From Meghimatium bilineatum (Eukaryota; Mollusca; Gastropoda; Stylommatophora; Philomycidae): 64,000 nt of DNA. How positions within the stretch are numbered: the stretch's first letter is position 1; each line of letters opens with the position of its first letter. The stretch is taken from contig CM067309.1 of NCBI GenBank assembly GCA_034231615.1, positions 29,033,860 to 29,097,859 on the forward strand, written 5' to 3'. This document shows, in pieces, positions 33,310 to 43,952 of the stretch. The notes below the pieces were generated by a model that made no database searches, had not been told where the DNA came from, and saw nothing but the letters and a program-made list of their open reading frames with translations. A program made the translations under genes and the position numbers.

Positions 33310-33800
33310 GTGACATATCCCGAGATGTGGATCGGCTTTCGAGAGAAAGTATATACAGTTGCCAATGAAAATCAAAGTCAATCGCAGGGTATTGTCTATC
33401 ATGATTGCATTCCCGAAGATCGAACGGTTAAGAAGGAAAGGTATATCGATACCCACCATCGTTTAATAAGTCAATCAGAAGAAACGACTATCATAATCGA
33501 GAACAAACATTTGAATTGTATTGAATGAGAATGCATCGGCACATTGATCCCCACTGGTCAAGCAGTACCTCGCACAGCACAATGTGATTACCATGGAGCA
33601 TCCTCCATATTGTCCTGACATTTTCTTTACCCTCAACCGAAATCAGATCTGAAAGGACAGCGATTCAAGGATGTACATGTCGTTATCACCAATGCAATAA
33701 GACAGTGGAGGGAGGTGTCAAAGAATGTTTCCAGAAGCTGTGTGCACGATAGTAAAGTGTGTAGTTGCCGACGCAAACTACATTAAAGAAAATTTAGTGT
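33310..33800 (+). pseudogene. mariner-like (DD34D) transposase remnant
   Basis: The plus strand reads SQSQGIVYHDCIPEDRTVKK (compare GIVHHEFVPEGQTVNKE of mariners) near 33375-33435. After frame changes it reads QYLAQHNVITMEHPPYCPDI near 33565-33620, the third-Asp motif (usually PPYSPDLAP), then QRFKDVHVVITNAIRQWREV near 33657-33715. The second-Asp segment (HDNARPHT) has decayed. The N-terminal DNA-binding part was not found. It cannot be active. Confidence 0.82.
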
Positions 33801-33825
33801 ACATAATTATATTGTAACTTTTATA

Positions 33826-33955
33826 TATCATCATGTGACATGTTATTTCCAGCACGTGGTGTTCCTTATGGATTCTCTGAACAGTCCGCGATTCTGGACG
33901 AGTTAACCTGCCGAAGCTAGAGACATGTTTAAGCAATCTGATATATATAATTCAC
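33826..33955 (+). repeat. Interspersed repeat C2, copy 1
   Basis: Matches 35927-36045: TCATCATGTGACAT, TCTGGACGAGTT, ACATGTTTAA and CAATCT(T/G)ATATAT in the same order. Same strand, 2.1 kb apart. Confidence 0.75.
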
Positions 33956-34156
33956 TAATTCCTGGAACATTTTGGAAGCTACCTCGTGTATATTGATTGT
34001 GCAAGTGGATAGTATCAATCTAGAGTCGAAACCACACGGTTGCCTTCACGGGACATTTGATGTCACCATCTTTAATCATAATCCTGAGGAAACCACGTTT
34101 CTGTTATGTTAGCTTACATACATTTTATGGATTTTCCCAAGTAAAACCCTCTGATT

Positions 34157-34256
34157 TATGTGCAATGATTATGCCGGAAGTAAACAATACGCTTGCTTGT
34201 GGAAAACCAAAAAAATGGCTGTGTATTGTTTACTTCCGGGCTAATCATAGCACATA
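34157..34256. repeat. Inverted repeat, 36-bp arms
   Basis: Arms 34157-34192 and 34221-34256 pair with about four mismatches (core GGAAGTAAACAATAC / GTATTGTTTACTTCC) around a 28-base loop. Confidence 0.9.
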
Positions 34257-34349
34257 TATATTTCATTTTATTTTTGTAAATGTTAGGTAGGTAATCTGAG
34301 TCCATATAATTTTTCAAGTATCAGTTACGGATCATTCCAGATCACGACG

Positions 34350-34378
34350 GCAAGTGATTACACAGAGTAATCACTTGC
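34350..34378. repeat. Perfect 11-bp hairpin
   Basis: GCAAGTGATTA, loop CACAGAG, TAATCACTTGC. It lies about 95 bp after the 36-bp inverted repeat. Confidence 0.9.
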
Positions 34379-34739
34379 TTTGTCAGTAATTATTGCTTGT
34401 TCTCAAGCTCATTGTTTGCCCAGTAAAGTCGTTGCGACTTACGTAACTTCTCGTGGATTCCAGTATGACTCACTATCTTTAATTTATTTGTCGACCAGTT
34501 GTAATGCTAGTCCTTCGTCAATTGTACAGTCCTTTAGACTCATCGTATTATCCACTAACAGTGACGTCGCATATCCTGAGACTTGCTTCGTCTGTCAACA
34601 GAAAGAGTGACCGATCTATAGTATAAAGTACCTGTTTGCAAAATTAAGTTGGACCGATTCGTTACGTGATTTGATTATTGTTTTCTTTTCACTTGGTTAA
34701 TATTTATATGCTTGGAATTCCATAGCCAAAGCCGCGTGT

Positions 34740-35375
34740 TTGCTCTGAATACATGTTATATTGTCTACCTGTCTTTGACCTGAATGCATGTTAGATTGTC
34801 TACCTGTGTTTGAGCTGAATACATGTTAGATTGTCTACCTGTGTTTGATCTGAATACATGTTAGATTGTCTACCTGTGTTTGATATGGATACATGTTTGA
34901 TTGACTACTCATGTTTACCAGAATATATGTTATATTCTCTACCTGTGTTTGACCTGAATACATGTTATATTGTTTACCTGTCTTTCAGTTGAATACATGT
35001 TATATTGTCTACCTGTGTTTGACCTGAATACATGTTATATTGTCTACCTGTGTTTGACCTGAATACATGTTATATTGTTTACCTGTCTTTCAGTTGAATA
35101 CATGTTATATTGTCTACCTGTGTTTGACCTGAATACATGTTATATTGTTTACCTGTCTTTCAGTTGAATACATGTTATATTGTCTACCTGTGTTTGACAT
35201 GGATACATGTTAGATTGACTACCTGTGTTTGACCTGAATACATGTTAGATTGTCTACCTGTGTTTGACCTGAATACATGTTAGATTTTCTACCTGTGTTT
35301 GACCTGAATGCATGTTATAGTGTCTACCTTTGTTTGACCTGAATACATGTTAGATTGTCTACCTGTGTCAAACAA
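34740..35375. repeat. 35-bp minisatellite
   Basis: About 18 units of CTGAATACATGTTATATTGT + CTACCTGTGTTTGAC. A variant with CTTTCAGTTG occurs at 34981, 35086 and 35156, spaced by three and two units, indicating block duplication. Confidence 0.95.
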
Positions 35376-35926
35376 TATATAAACTAGATCACTGATAATT
35401 ATAATTATTTTCAATTATTGAAACTCCCAATAGCAGAACAACATACGTTAACACTTTCGATCAACTATTATCGAATTGAGAATGTGTTCGTACACATGTA
35501 TAGTTGCTTTGACTATTGAAATGTGAATATAATTCAGAATACATCGGATTTGATAGTGATTCTGTGCTGCACATTGTCGCAACAGTGATCGGTGTATATT
35601 TACCAGCCTCCTTCTTCTGTGTGGCGGTGTTCAGTGCAGAAATATATATGCCTACCGGTTCTGTGAAAGCTGTCTATTCTCTTTCAATGTGATATTCAAA
35701 AGGTTATCCATCGCAGTCTTGGTCTGCCTCTTGTTCTCGCCCTGGTACATTTCCCTCCATGATCAATTTGTCTAAACTGTTGTGTCTTGAATATGTAGAA
35801 AACATTTAAGCTAGCAATATTTTATAGTTTTGAGGAGTCAGTCCTCTTCTATATTCAGATTTACAGACGTCTGTATTTGATCGCCATTTTATCCATATGA
35901 TATTCTTCTGACCATTCTATCATCAT

Positions 35927-36045
35927 CATCATGTGACATATTCTCTCCAGAACGGGGACTTCCGTATGGAATCTCCGAACACTCCGCGGGTCTGGACGAG
36001 TTGACCTTCCGCAGCCAGAAACATGTTTAAACAATCTTATATATC
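35927..36045 (+). repeat. Interspersed repeat C2, copy 2
   Basis: Second copy of the repeat at 33826-33955, ending just before the 22-bp array. Confidence 0.75.
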
Positions 36046-36063
36046 AGTGCATAATCGTCGACC

Positions 36064-36371
36064 ATGTGCACCTTGTACCCTTGTTCTGTGCGCCTTGTAC
36101 CCTTGTTCTGTGCGCCTTGTACCCTTGTTCTGTGCGCCTTGTACCCTTGTTCTGTGCGCCTTGTACCCTTGTTCTGTGCGCCTTGTACCCTTGTTCTGTG
36201 CGCCTTGTACCCTTGTTATGTGCGCCTTGTACCCTTGTTATGTGCGCCTTGTACCCTGTTCTGTGCGCCTTGTACCCTTGTTCTGTGCGCCTTGTACCCT
36301 TGTTCTGTGCGCCTTCTACCCTTGTTCTGTGCGCCTTGTACCCTTGTTCTGTGCTACTTGTACCCTTGTTG
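36064..36371. repeat. 22-bp minisatellite
   Basis: About 14 units of TGCGCCTTGTACCCTTGTTC + TG. Because 22 is not a multiple of three and the unit has no stop, all three forward frames stay open and read the same 22-residue cycle. None is a gene. Confidence 0.95.
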
Positions 36372-36384
36372 CCGTTAACTCTGC

Positions 36385-36600
36385 CTTCAGCTATTAGTCT
36401 TTCCATGCTGTTATGCGTACTTCCAATGACAATATACTGTTGTGGGACATGGGTATTAAATAGAAGAGTAGCAAAGAGAATCACTGCTTTCGAAATGAGA
36501 TGTTACAGAAGAATTTTACGTCTGCCATTGACAGATAAAAGAGACATATCTTTAAGTATTAAGATTAATACATGTCTAAGAGGAATGGCTTTAACATGTT
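36385..36600 (+). mobile_element. LINE thumb-region remnant
   Basis: The plus strand reads TIYCCGTWVLNRRVAKRITA, FEMRCYRRILRLPLTDKRDI: the YGSETW ... FEMRCYRRILRI motif of RTE-like LINEs. Confidence 0.8.
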
Positions 36601-36633
36601 AATAATATATCTGTGTTTTTTAACCTTTCTATC

Positions 36634-36905
36634 AATCAATCAATCAATCAAGTGTCATGCCAACTGGCGTTGGCGATCATGTTTCTCCACGATTCTCTGT
36701 CTCTTGTATTGTCAATAAGCTCGTTTGGTGAGCTTCTACCGTGCCACGATACAAGCCCATCTAGTAACTTTTCTCTTTGTCGACCCCTATCTCTTCTCCC
36801 TTTGATCGTTCCAGTCGTTATTAAGTGTTCAAGATGTAATCTTCTCAGCACATGCCCTAGAAACCTTGACTGTCTGCCCCTAATGGTTGATATGATTAAC
36901 CTTTC
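36634..36905 (-). mobile_element. LINE family V 3' end, (TTGA)n tail
   Basis: The minus frame reads RRLHLEHLITTGTIKGRRDR then GRQREKLLDGLVSWHGRSSP, followed by RESWRNMIANASWHDT and a stop. The plus strand begins with ATCAATCAATCAATCAA, the tandem tail. A close relative is at 60538-60965. Confidence 0.87.
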
Positions 36906-36909
36906 TATA

Positions 36910-37510
36910 GCATTTCATGTTAAATGTGGATATCTTCTGATCCATTCAACGGTGTATGATAGTTGGCAAGGTGCACAAACTTGTGAAATACTGTTGAGGC
37001 CTACACGAGAAGCGACATACGCGTAAAACAAATGTGAATGCACAGCGGCAGTGGCTGATTCATTCAACAACTCTACCTAAATCTAATAACGTGCTATTAA
37101 AATTTAAAAAACTCCGCCTAAAAGACGTAAATGGCCGTACAAACATACACATTCTCCATTTTAAAAAAAACCGCCAAGATTGAAATGAACATTACATCAC
37201 ACAACATTTACATAGCTTCTCAAGACCCACGAACCCTACTGACACACCGTGTAATTTCTATATCCGTTTTCTATAAATAGTACCTCTTAGCATTCTTGCT
37301 CCAGTTATCTTACCGGTGGCATTTGATGTCAGGCACAACAAACTGACGTACGAATAGAACGCAATTATTCCAGATTTGTTTAACGAGTCATTTTAGCATT
37401 TTCAAGGGTGGTGATGGTTCTAGAACTCTCGTTAACTCAAGTTATCCTAATTTCGATAACCATAATGATGTGTGGGTGTTTATTTTTCTTAGCATCATGC
37501 TTTATATAGC

Positions 37511-37542
<32 letters not shown>

Positions 37543-37790
37543 TAGTATATCATAAATAGAATTTACGTCACCTGTGTCATATGTTTAAGTGAGACTACAA
37601 ATGTAACACGACCACCAACTATGGGTCGGCCATATGTAGATAGGGGTAGGTTGTCGTAACTGGATTACCGGTACTGCGACCTGCACTAATTTTTTTAATA
37701 GTTGAAAACTATGATATAACTAAATTGGACTAACACCCGAGGTTGAAAAGAAGGTACGTCACCATATGAAGTAGTTTTCGCTTAACTAAG
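36910..37790. other. Unassigned spacer
   Basis: Includes a short (TA)n run at about 37508-37545. No coding or repeat signal was recognised. Confidence 0.5.
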
Positions 37791-37798
37791 TAGCTGGC

Positions 37799-38262
37799 GG
37801 GGGGGGGGAGGAGACTGTCCATAAACTACACCAACAATGTTGTTATTCCTCCGGTCCTGTTTGACGACAACTGTCAATAATTCATGGACCAGGTCTGCTT
37901 AATTATGTTGTCAGAAACTGTCAATAATTCATGGACGAGCCTGCTTAATTATGTTATCAGCAACTGTCAATAGTTCATGTCCAAGGCGTGCTTAATTATG
38001 TTGTCAGCAACTGTCAATAATTCATGGACGAGCCTGCTTAATTATGTTGTCAGCAACTGTCAATAATTCATGGACGAAGCCTGCTTAATTATGTTGTCAG
38101 CAACTGTCAATAATTCATGGACCAGACCTGCTTAATTATGTTATCAGCACCTGTCAATAATTCATGGACCAGACCTGTTAAATTATGTTGTCAGCAACTG
38201 TCAATACTTAATGGACCAGACCTGCTTAATTGTGTTGTCAGCAACTGTTTAGCCCCTCCCCT
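37799..38262. repeat. 47-bp minisatellite inside a C/G-ended element
   Basis: Eight units of CAACTGTCAATAATTCATGG + ACCAGACCTG + CTTAATTATGTTGTCAG (46-47 bp). It is preceded by a G run with GACTGTCCATAAACTAC and followed by AGCCCCTCCCCTCC. Block AATTCATGGACGAGCC matches AATTTATGGACGACCC at 7750. Confidence 0.9.
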
Positions 38263-38544
38263 CCTTTTGTTCCCACCAAACAATTTTTTGGGTTAGAATA
38301 AGTGCCAACAACTACATGAATTGTTTCACATTTTGTTAAAAAAAAAAATACTTTGAAACTGTAGAAATTTCAGTGTTATATCAAAACTGTATTGCAGACG
38401 CCATCTATCAATATCTTCTGGTCAAACTTGATCAGATACCCTCTTTCCCGTAATTATTGTTTTTATTTATGGACAGCGCCTTACGACACTTACAATATAC
38501 GACTTTGTAAAGTGTGGGCCCGTGGGAGGGGGGGGGAGATGGTT

Positions 38545-38692
38545 CTGTTTTTGGTTCGTTCTCAAAATACCACTGGATCTCTCGTATGGCAGGATAACCT
38601 GCTTGTTAGATCATGAATTAGTCCAGAGAACAGAAATGCGTTGTTTCACAGTTTTATTTGCTTGAATGTCCTGACACATCCGACTTGGGTAA
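38545..38692 (-). repeat. Family A repeat, partial subfamily II copy
   Basis: Plus-strand blocks GTTCGTTCTCAAA, GTCCAGAGAACAGAAATGCG and CCTGACACATCCGACTTGGG follow the reverse complement of family A; the middle resembles subfamily II. Confidence 0.7.
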
Positions 38693-38955
38693 TAGTAACT
38701 AATACACTCATTGTTTTTACTACTACACATGGGATGTCTGTAACCATACCGCTAGTGGGCCAGGCATAGAAGAGAACTGGATCCCGTATTTACACTCTGG
38801 TCACCAACCTCGAAGTTAACTACGGTCAAGCATGCTTGAGCTTGTTGCCGCTGTGTCACGTCATATAGATGTAGTAATTGGGCATTTGGCCCAAGTGCTT
38901 CTTTCGAAAAGCTTTTCACGTCTTCTTTTTTCTTCTAAGTTCTTGTATATTGGCA

Positions 38956-39418
38956 CAGAGCCGTCTTTGTACCATTTTGGGCCCATGGGCAAAGAAGTAG
39001 TGTTGGGCCCCTGGGTAAAGAAAGAGTGTCCCCCTCCCCACAGGAATATAAAATAAATGGTTGATAATATTAAAATTAAGGTATTATTTATTTTATTGTC
39101 ACTATACTAATTTTAACAAAATTATTGTTAAAACATGCTGTATAGCTGCAACTATAATCAACAGTAAACATGAAAAATGAGAAAGATTTTATTTACATGT
39201 TTTATAGACATGGTTCAAGGTTTGAAGTGATTGATAATATATATATACAATATTATGTATATATAACGTATATAAATACAAAATTATGAGATTTTTATAA
39301 AATAATACTAAATTTTATACGTGTTTTCCGAAACACTACAAACATATTCGCATGGGGCCCCTATGCTCGTGTGCCCCCGGGCAAATGCCCAACGGGCCTA
39401 TGCGTTAAGACGGCATTG
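38956..39418. mobile_element. Short non-autonomous hAT-like element, 8-bp TSD
   Basis: Starts CAGAGCCGTCTT and ends AAGACGGCATTG, so the ends are 12-bp inverted repeats with two mismatches. Flanks are TATTGGCA (38948-38955) and TATTAGCA (39419-39426), an 8-bp duplication with one change, the size hAT transposases make. Sub-terminal GGGCCC-rich stretches also mirror each other. There is no coding capacity in its 463 bp, so it depends on a transposase elsewhere. Confidence 0.83.
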
Positions 39419-39482
39419 TATTAGCATAATGCAGTTCAAAGATGTGGGTATTTGAGCAGGTAGACACGTAAAAGGCAACACG

Positions 39483-39964
39483 GGTCTACATCTTGAGAGA
39501 CTCTATGAGTATGATTAGGAAGGTACAAGTGGGTCTTGATCGCGAACAGTGTATTGAGAAAGGCGAGTTATAAAGTAGTTACAGTTATTTCCGTATAGGG
39601 AAATGTGGGTGTTCGAGGTAATGAAAGATCAGATCAACTGGCGTCTTGAGCGTTTGTGGCACAGAGCAATGAGGTAATGAATCGAGCTGACGTTTTGAGC
39701 TCCATAAGAGATATAAAGCACGCATGGATGAGACTAATGTGGATGATGATTCCTTCTCGATAGCCAGAATTAAAGAACAGGATTTTAAATGCGGTATTGC
39801 TAGAAGTGAATTGTTTTTATGACGCAGATGAATGATGGTCAACCAGCTTAGGACAGGTACTGTCAGCAGAAGTGTAACGGCGGACACACTCATGGAGAGA
39901 TTGGGCAATTATGGACATGTCCAGTTTGCAATTATGATAATTCAACGACTAACTAACTAACGAA
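39483..39964 (+). mobile_element. LINE RNase H end, plus-strand copy
   Basis: Matches the minus-strand copy at 29645-30519: DSMSMIRKVQVGLDREQ near 39500-39550, GNVGVRGNERSDQLA-like codons near 39600, and the TNVDDDSFS stretch near 39735. It ends in (CTAA)n at 39947-39960. It is interrupted by stops, and the 3' end abuts a family A copy. Confidence 0.8.
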
Positions 39965-39965
39965 G

Positions 39966-40755
39966 ACCAGAGAACAGAATATTATGATTTACAGCTTGAC
40001 TACTATATTTGGTCTGAAACATTTCACTTCGGCATGAATTCGCATCACTTCGACTCTCTATGAAATGTAATAGTGAAATTCGACTCTATATGAAATGTAG
40101 TAGTCAACTTGGACTCTCTATGAGATGTTGTTGTTGTTGCGTTCACTCCATTGTAATCAGCACGGTTATCCGTGCGACTATCCGCCGAGAGCGTGATTAA
40201 TGAGATGTGGTTGTCAACTTCGACTCTCTATGAGATGTAATAGTCAACTTCGACTCTCTATGAGATGTAATAGTAAACTTCGAATCTCTATGAGATGTAA
40301 TAGTAAACTTCGACTCTCTATGAGATGTAATAGTAAACTTCGACTATCTATGAGATGTAATAGTCAACTTCGACTCTTTATGAGATGTAATAGTCAACTT
40401 CGACTCTCCATGAGATGTAATAGTAAACTTCGACTCTCTATGAGATGTAATAATCAACTTCGACTCTCTATGAGATGTAATAGTCAACTTCGACTCTCCA
40501 TGAGATGTAATAGTCAACTTCGACTCTCTATGAGATTTAATAGTCAACCTCGACTTGCTATGAGATGTAATAGTCAACTTCGACTCTCTATGAGATGTAA
40601 TAGTCAACTTCGACTCTCTCTGAGATGTAATGGTCAACTTCTCTTAAAAAACCTCGTTAACGCCTCTTGCGACATGCATGTCAGGTAGCAATTCTGCTAT
40701 TCTTTTCTCCACACCCCCTCCCTATTTCGGGCTCCAGCAACACCTTGGCGTCTTC
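39966..40755 (-). repeat. Family A repeat with internally expanded array
   Basis: Read on the plus strand, 39966-40046 follows the reverse complement of family A (CCAGAGAACAGAAT, ATGATTTACAGC, GGTCTGAAACAT, CTTCGGCATG). After the 30-bp array, 40640-40755 continues with the next family A blocks (ACCTCGTTAACGCCTC, GCGACATGCATG, GCTATTCTTTTCTCC). The array therefore sits exactly where family A has CTATATGGGATGGGATAGCC + AACTAC. Confidence 0.82.
40047..40640. repeat. 30-bp minisatellite derived from family A
   Basis: About 17 units of GACTCTCTATGAGATGTAAT + AGTCAACTTC. Twenty of 26 positions match the family A segment it replaces. A 72-bp foreign piece (40129-40200, containing the palindrome GCACGGTTATCCGTGC) interrupts it and is flanked by TGAGATGT on both sides. 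The unit is ten codons, so open frames on both strands are artefacts. Confidence 0.93.
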
Positions 40756-40889
40756 TAACTTTGATTTCCGAGGATTTATGAGAGGTGGAGATATGTTGCT
40801 CATGTCATTAAAAGTACGTTTATGATTTGTCATAAATGTTACGTTTATGATACCATCATTTGTGATTATGTTTTTATGAGACATGTAAT

Positions 40890-41080
40890 GATGTACTTGT
40901 TGCTATTTCTCTCCTTGTATTGTTTTTTTATTTCTTAGCGTTTGTCCCTCTTTGATCTTGCTGATTATTATTAATTGTGTGTTCTGCTTGTTAATATTGA
41001 GCTCATATTGTCTCTGCTTCATTTGCCCAATTGATCTATTAGTTGCTGTAGCTCTTTTTCAGATTGTGTTACGAAAAAAA
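40890..41080 (-). mobile_element. LINE RT fragment
   Basis: The minus strand reads VTQSEKELQQLIDQLGK and then, across frame changes, LNINKQNTQL and KEGQTLRNKK. This is the stretch just after RT motif C in RTE-like LINEs. Confidence 0.68.
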
Positions 41081-41520
41081 AAGGAATACTAACCAACCAG
41101 TTACCCCTCGCCCCTCACAAATGATAAGACTGGGGTAACTATAGAGATTGTTTTTCAAATAATAATCGGAGAGGAATGACTAGAAGCGACAATTGATTGT
41201 CCTTGCTCCTGTTAACAGGAACCATGATTTACATACTATTTTCTTGACCACGCTGATATGTCTGTTTATGCGGTCCAACAACATAAGTCGATGTTCATAT
41301 CCTACTACGTGTGACTAATAAGAATATCCAAATCTGTATAGACCAAAATAAGGCACGACAATAATCAAAACGGTACGTATCTCGATTTCAGTAGATGGAC
41401 AGAAGAAAATATGAATGGAAAACAATAAAGTAGAATATTGACATGACCTGAATGTAAAGTGAATACTTGAGACACTGATACATGTCATGTATGTCGTAAT
41501 ATTTGACTAAATAGGTTTTT

Positions 41521-41715
41521 AAATGGAGTTGGCTGTCACATATAGGGTCACACATAGAGATTCATAGTGACACAGAAGCGATAGTGAAATCGGATAAGTC
41601 AGGCCGAACGATATATATATCGTAGTCAAGCTGTAAACCATGAACACATTGCGTTTTGTTCTCACTTTCTACTAATTTGCAGGAATTTGAGAGTAAACAC
41701 AGAGGAAGAAAACAA
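41521..41715 (+). repeat. Family A repeat, decayed copy
   Basis: GGAGTTGGCTGTCACATATA, AAATCGGATAAGTCAGGCC, GCTGTAAACCATGAACAC and TTTGCAGGAATTTGAGAG follow family A order; an AT dinucleotide expansion sits inside. Confidence 0.75.
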
Positions 41716-41924
41716 CAGGAAGAATATTTTTCACGATATTGTGGCCATGGAGTTATTTGGATTGTGTGTTTCAAGAATGACCAATATTTATAGTGTAGCA
41801 TTAAATAGTAGCACGCTTTCTCGTGATTGGATGCCTGCATACAAAATGGCTGAATATGCATGCTACATGCAAATATAGACCTAATATTTGAGATGCGGTT
41901 AGTCAAGTACGAAAGAACGCGTGT

Positions 41925-42000
41925 GCAATTGTTGCTAGGCGATTTGGTGCCGTTGAACGGACTGGTTCAATTCCCGTTAGTCTCAAGAATTTTTAAAATA
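41925..42000 (+). repeat. tRNA-like SINE fragment (candidate)
   Basis: CTGGTTCAATTCCCGTT contains a good B box (GGTTCAATTCC), and GCGATTTGGTGCCGTTGAAC may be a decayed A box. No full cloverleaf was seen. Confidence 0.4.
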
Positions 42001-42009
42001 TAGACCTCC

Positions 42010-43700
42010 AGTGTGACTGGGAGGCATTTCAACGCATTGCATACCGCTGAAAGCAGAAATATTATATGTATGAAAAAAATACCTAAGGAACATGTCCCTC
42101 CCCCTCCAAATTGCATTTAGGATAAAAGAGTTTCTTTGTTCGTAATCGCTAGGGATGGAAATAAATAAATAAAAAATCTGAAGAATAGCAGAACAAGAAC
42201 AATATGAGAATGAAAAGAACTTGCTTTATCGAACCTGTCGTAACGGATTACTTCTTTCATTGTCGGTATTGGCTAGAAATATGAAATACAATTGTTCTTT
42301 TATGTTTTCACATAGCACTGCCGTACCTTGCAGGAATGAGATCACTAGAATTAGCCCTCGTGTGAGCCTCATTGTTTTCATACTCTTTTCTATCTTAATA
42401 GTTTTCTTTTCAGTTTTCTTTAAATCAGCTGTGTCTCGAGGTATTTCAATGGAGAACTATAATGATCCGGGAAAGACATCATTTTATTTTCTTCAGCTCG
42501 TGTCCACAATAGCAGAAATATGCATAACAATTATACATTTTGATTAATTATTAATGACAAGATACAATAAAGTGAGAAAGAGGGAAACACGACAAAAAAA
42601 TTCATATACAACAAATCAAGTATATGTTTTAACACAACATTTTCCATAGAAAAAGTTAATATACATTTCAAAGCAAATGTCTTCAAAACTGATGTATTGG
42701 CTACAGTTAATGATGGACAGTTGGACAAGATGAGGAGAAAGAAATATTAACATCTGAATACAAGATTATAGCAAAAGTTGTTTGTGTACACAGAGAGACG
42801 CCAATAACGGTCGGGGTTATGTAATAAAGGATTTCGCGGATCAACAATAATATTGTATCCCATATTCAAATGAACACTTTCCTCTATCCATCCAGTTTCC
42901 ATAGAAGAATTATAAATTTCATGCACGAGAGAATAACAAGGGAGATGATGAAGATATGTTTTATGACGCTGGCATCGTAACCTGAACCGAGGTCGCCCTA
43001 ATAATCAAGTCTATTGTTTGGTTTACACGCGGTTCAATTTTCTCATAATTTTCTGTGGCACTTTGTCATATATCCATGTTTTGTCATATATCCATGTTTT
43101 GTTATGCAAATTATTGCACTCTGGGAACACTGGGTTCATTTCTTTCCATTATTTTTTATTTATTTTTCTGTCTTACTCCCTCATTATTTCATTCCCTCAT
43201 TCTTTTGTTCACGCATTTCTCATTCTCGTTTGATTATGTGAGGATTTTTTTTGTATGTGTGCATAATTCACGATTTGCATTACCATTGAGTCTCGAGTTC
43301 TTTTCATTTTTTTTTAAACAAAAGAAACATTTTTACACGAGTGCAATAACAAAATACATGTTTCAACCAAGCACGGAAAAACATGAACAAAAACGCAACC
43401 AGCAGATAATCCATTAGATTGTGGAAAATACAAGACTTCAGCACAAACCAGGCAGTTAGCTCTGAGTTTGTTTTTATCTTGCCGTTATTCCCCCTGCCGG
43501 ATACAGGTCTATTACCTATGCCTATTACAACAATTGTATGCAATTATATGGTTTCCTTAATTGTGTATGCTATTGGTACCACAACTTTAGGGCAGTGTGT
43601 CTGTTTCTTGCACTTAATTGTGTATCTTTATTTGATTGCAAAATACTGGTTTTTCTGGAAGTAGAGTGGCTAGGTTAAGTGTGTGTGTGTAAATCAAATC
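42010..43700. other. Unassigned spacer
   Basis: The open frame 42221-42547 (plus, 108 codons) has a hydrophobic segment (VSLIVFILFSILIVFF) but no recognised family. CATATATCCATGTTTTGT is duplicated in tandem near 43067-43102. Nothing else was recognised. Confidence 0.4.
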
Positions 43701-43952
43701 GAATGACAGGAGGATGAGTTATGATAATTGTGATGATGACGACAATGGTAATGACGACATCGATGGTGATGATTATAATAATGTTAGTGATGATAATAGT
43801 GAGATGTCTCAGAGATGTTTCAAATGGCCTTTGTTTGTTTATTTTAGAGCCTCAAAAATTACGAGCGATTAGCTCTTATTTCCTATGTGCAATGGGGAGG
43901 TTTCTAAGATTTCTTTAATACCCATGAGTTTTGACCTTTCGGGCTTGATGCA

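Noticed and set aside
40200-40688. 162-codon Arg/Ser/Leu repeat protein
   Set aside because: Translation of the 30-bp array that fills a family A repeat.
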